NCBI RefSeq assembly: GCF_006716565.1
Contig: NZ_VFPG01000002.1
Location: forward strand, 372,001-436,000
DNA from: Nocardia bhagyanarayanae
GTDB taxonomy: Bacteria > Actinomycetota > Actinomycetes > Mycobacteriales > Mycobacteriaceae
Reading direction: 5' to 3'
DNA: 64,000 bases
Below are positions 61,340 to 64,000 of the stretch, piece after piece; the first letter of the stretch is position 1, and each line of letters begins with the position of its first letter. The notes under the pieces are model-generated. The model made no database searches. It saw nothing but the letters and a program-made list of their open reading frames with translations, and had not been told where the DNA came from. The position numbers and the translations under genes are program-made.

Positions 61340-64000
61340 TTGACCGATACCGCCAACGATATCCCCAAGCTGTTGGAGCTGCTGCGGGCGCTGGAGGTGC
61401 CCGACGCCAAGCCGCGCGTGTTCCGCACGCTGCTGCGGCGCAGGCGTCCGCTGCCGCGTCCGGTCGTCGGTCTGGTCGGTGCGGGCGCGGGCGGCGCGCT
61501 GCTCGTCGAGATCTACCGCTGGCTCGGGGAATCCGGTGGCAGGCGGGCGACGCCGCGGGCACGGGTCGATCTCCAGGCGGCGGATCTGCCGCCCGACGCG
61601 CTCACGCCCGACCCGAACGCGACGGGCGAGGAGATCCAGGGGCACTGCCTGCCCATCGTGCAGCGGCTGGTCGAGGGCTTCTCCACCGACGACACGGCGA
61701 TGGGACCGATCAAGTTCCCGCGCTACCGCACCGCGGATTGGCTGACCCGCCAACGCGTTACGAGCGACGAGACCGAGGCGACGGTCGAGTTGCGTTCGCG
61801 GTTGCCGCGCCTGCTGCGCAGCGGCTCTCCGACGGACCGCTCCGACACCGCCGAGGGCGTCAGCGGCGACACCATCTCGCGGCTGGTGTTCGGCGTGCTC
61901 GCGCTGTGGCCGGTGTTGCGGCTGTGGCTGTGGATCAGCGGGCGCATCCCCGGCATGTCGAAGGTCACCCGCTGGTTCATGCGCCAGCGCTACCTCGCCC
62001 CCGAATTGTCCGACAGCTTCCTGGGTTTCGCGACCCGGCTGACCGCGTCGCGGCGCAGCGACGAGGACCAGGAGCAGGTCGCCAAGCTGCTCGTGCACGC
62101 CTTCCTCGAAGACATGCGCGACGCGTACCGCAAGCGGCTGTGGCGTCCATCGAGCTGGCGGCGCACCGCCTATCCGGTGGCGCTGCTCAGCGGGGTCGAC
62201 GAACACGGCGCCGGTATGCGATTGATCCAGTGGATCAACAACATTCGTAACGAGACCGGGCATTTCGACCCGCTGGTCGTGCTCGCCTGCCTGGATTACG
62301 ACCCCGCCCCGCCCGCTGAGCCCACCGAGCCCGACGACGCTCCGGGGCGGACGCCGCAGCTGGCCAGGATCGGCGATCTACAGCACCTCGACACCCTCGA
62401 AAGCCTGGTCGACCGCCCGTATTCCGGGCAGCAGCCGGATCCGCTGCAACGCTGGCTGCGCGACATCGACAACATGCGCACCAATCGGTCCGAGCACGCG
62501 TGGTTCCTGCCGCTGCGCGTGCGGCTGCCCGATCCGCTCGACGGCCGCGTGCGCGACCCCAGCCTGGCGCACCTCGCGGTGCCGCCGTCGCCGCCGCTCG
62601 CCGCCCGCAAGTGGTTCGTCGCGATGTGCGTGCTGATTCCGATCGCGCTGCTGGTGGCCGCCGCTCTGGTCTACATTCCGCCGCTGCGCGGCGCGCCGTG
62701 CGCGCACTGGCCGTGGACGCCGGGCATCTCGGTGCAGCAACGCGACGGCGAGTGCGTCGGCTACAGCGACAACGCCGACCAGATCTTCACCGACGACCCG
62801 GAGCTGACGGCGATGCAGCGCGAGGTCTTCCGGCTCAACGTCGCCGCCGCCGACGCGCGCCGCGACAACCCGCGACGGCCGATCATCACGCTGGTCTACT
62901 TCTCGGGGCTCAGCTACGTGGACACCAACGTGCGGTACCCGCACGCGCAGGTCGAGGAGCTCGCCGGACTCGCGGTGCAGCAGCGCCGCGCGCTGCTCGC
63001 CTCCGACGAGTCCGAACCGCTGCTGCGCGTCGTCGTCGCCAACGGCGGCTCGGACATGCGCCACGCGACGTGGGTGGTGGACCACCAGCTGCGCGGCCTG
63101 CTGAGCGACGAACCGGGCATCCTCGGCGTCGTCGGCATGGATCGCAGCAACGCCGAGACCCGCCGCGCCATCGGACGACTCGGCGAACTCGGCGTTCCGG
63201 TGGTCGCGACGACGCTCTCCGCCGACGGCCTGGAGAAGTCGTCACCGCTGTATTTTCAAGCGGCGCCGAGCAATACGACGCAGGCGAAGTTGATCGCGGA
63301 CTACGTGCAGGGCGCGCGCCATCCGGCGGGCGGGCCGCGCGCGGGTCAGCCGCGCTACAACCAGGTCGCCATCTACCACCCGAAGGCCGACGGCGACATC
63401 TACGTCGAGACTCTTGTCGAAGACCTGCGCGGCGAACTGGAGCGCCGGGGCGTGCCGTACCGCCGCATGGAGTGGACCGAGCAGCAGGAGCTCAATCGCT
63501 TTCCCGCGCCCTGCGAGACAACGGATTTCGATCGCGGCACCCTGCTGTTCTTCGCGGGCCGCAACGACGATTTCGCGACCTTCGCCAAATCGGTCAGCCG
63601 GGGCTGCCTGACCGGTGAGTCGCCCGCCATCCTCGGCAACGACACGGTGACCCGGCTGATCACCGATCAGAAGGCGATGGCGGCGCTGCCCGCCAATCTG
63701 TCGGTCCGCTACGTCGCCAAGGCCGCGCCCGTGATGCTCGGCGGCGCCGAATGCGTCCGCGGCAACGGCGAACTCGGCGACGAGCCGGTCGCCTTCGACT
63801 ACCAGCAGCTGTGCGCCGAGCTGGCCGTGCTGATCGACGACCTGCGCGCCTACCCGCAGATGGCCGACTACCAGCCATCCTGGCCCGGCGACCGGACCGG
63901 ACTCGCCTACGACGTGGTCGGGCTGTTCCTGCGCGCGGTGCGCACCGGGCCGCAGCACACCGACGGTGCGATCAACCGCACCGCCGTGGCGATGCAGCTG
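61340..64000 (+). CDS. Large membrane protein with extracytoplasmic type-I periplasmic-binding domain (runs off right edge)
   Basis: The frame is open from TTG 61340 (GGGGGAGG eight bases upstream) to the window end, 887 codons with no stop. The N-terminus has a P-loop-like glycine cluster lacking Lys (GLVGAGAGGALLVEIY, about res. 46-61). Hydrophobic segments occur at about 182-202 (VFGVLALWPVLRLWLWISG) and 425-447 (WFVAMCVLIPIALLVAAALV). After the second, a region like leucine/isoleucine/valine-binding receptors follows (GILGVVGMDRSNAETRRAIG, GVPVVATTLSADGLEKSSPL, YNQVAIYHPKADGDIYVETL). Probably an intracellular domain coupled to an outside ligand sensor. Family not recognised with certainty; the C-terminus is missing from the window. 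Confidence 0.72.
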   Translation, partial: MTDTANDIPKLLELLRALEVPDAKPRVFRTLLRRRRPLPRPVVGLVGAGAGGALLVEIYRWLGESGGRRATPRARVDLQAADLPPDALTPDPNATGEEIQGHCLPIVQRLVEGFSTDDTAMGPIKFPRYRTADWLTRQRVTSDETEATVELRSRLPRLLRSGSPTDRSDTAEGVSGDTISRLVFGVLALWPVLRLWLWISGRIPGMSKVTRWFMRQRYLAPELSDSFLGFATRLTASRRSDEDQEQVAKLLVHAFLEDMRDAYRKRLWRPSSWRRTAYPVALLSGVDEHGAGMRLIQWINNIRNETGHFDPLVVLACLDYDPAPPAEPTEPDDAPGRTPQLARIGDLQHLDTLESLVDRPYSGQQPDPLQRWLRDIDNMRTNRSEHAWFLPLRVRLPDPLDGRVRDPSLAHLAVPPSPPLAARKWFVAMCVLIPIALLVAAALVYIPPLRGAPCAHWPWTPGISVQQRDGECVGYSDNADQIFTDDPELTAMQREVFRLNVAAADARRDNPRRPIITLVYFSGLSYVDTNVRYPHAQVEELAGLAVQQRRALLASDESEPLLRVVVANGGSDMRHATWVVDHQLRGLLSDEPGILGVVGMDRSNAETRRAIGRLGELGVPVVATTLSADGLEKSSPLYFQAAPSNTTQAKLIADYVQGARHPAGGPRAGQPRYNQVAIYHPKADGDIYVETLVEDLRGELERRGVPYRRMEWTEQQELNRFPAPCETTDFDRGTLLFFAGRNDDFATFAKSVSRGCLTGESPAILGNDTVTRLITDQKAMAALPANLSVRYVAKAAPVMLGGAECVRGNGELGDEPVAFDYQQLCAELAVLIDDLRAYPQMADYQPSWPGDRTGLAYDVVGLFLRAVRTGPQHTDGAINRTAVAMQL

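Noticed and set aside
1..64000. CRISPR arrays, rRNA genes, prophage or complete insertion sequences
   Set aside because: No regularly spaced repeats, no rRNA-like stretches and no intact transposase or phage structural gene were seen; only the IS30 fragment.

Overview
The window is high-GC, densely coded chromosomal DNA from a mycolic-acid actinomycete, most probably Nocardia or a close relative. The evidence is many GTG/TTG starts, many apparently leaderless genes, an MspA-type porin, a LytR-CpsA-Psr cell-wall ligase, IniA-like dynamin and membrane-anchored Hsp70-like proteins, and a backbone gene order that matches, from memory, the Mycobacterium tuberculosis stretch holA (Rv2413c) to era (Rv2364c). 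No database could be searched; species and orthology statements are inference.

Layout. (1) 1-7.7 kb: the C-terminus of an unidentified gene and a perfect terminator, then holA and an LCP ligase, then an accessory segment separating holA from rpsT (XRE remnant, TetR/NAD(P)-binding pair, VOC/WYL pair, IS30 remnant). (2) 7.7-18.6 kb: rpsT, aquaporin, PemK/MazF-like protein, lepA, a low-complexity protein plus dynamin-like GTPase pair, a GH15 trehalase-type enzyme and two small membrane proteins. (3) 18.6-23.8 kb: an M48 protease and the sulfate importer operon (binding protein, cysT, cysW, cysA) behind a leaderless cysteine-containing leader ORF and an attenuator-like structure. (4) 24-32.5 kb: two paralogous Hsp70-like ATPases flanking an AurF-like diiron oxygenase with an FprB-type ferredoxin reductase and an SDR; decayed copies of the second Hsp70 gene's 3' end follow it. 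(5) 32.5-39.5 kb: HAD phosphatase, a second VOC/WYL pair with a perfect operator, MspA porin, exported glycine-zipper protein, SGNH hydrolase, and an MFS exporter with its TetR. (6) 39.7-45.6 kb: the sulfate reduction operon (nirA/sir, cysH, cysD, cysN, chelatase), also preceded by a leaderless leader ORF with clustered cysteine codons. (7) 45.8-56.6 kb: NTF2-like protein, SDR, hemW, NmrA-like protein, hrcA-dnaJ-rsmE, small membrane protein, DUF6098-like protein, MFS/LysR pair. (8) 56.6-64 kb: phoH, ybeY, CBS-domain membrane protein, degenerate deaminase-like protein, era, and a large membrane protein with a periplasmic-binding-protein domain running off the right edge.

How the genes work together. 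The sulfate importer and the nirA-cysH-cysD-cysN-chelatase operon together cover sulfate uptake, activation to APS, reduction to sulfite and sulfide, and siroheme metalation; both carry cysteine-codon leader ORFs, suggesting common feedback by cysteine supply. The dynamin-like GTPase, its low-complexity partner and the two Hsp70-like proteins look like parts of an envelope-associated NTPase system. The most unusual items are the two leader ORFs, the dynamin with a non-canonical P-loop, the Hsp70 tail with its decayed duplicates, an 80-bp dispersed repeat that supplies the holA start codon, and the receptor-like gene at the right edge.
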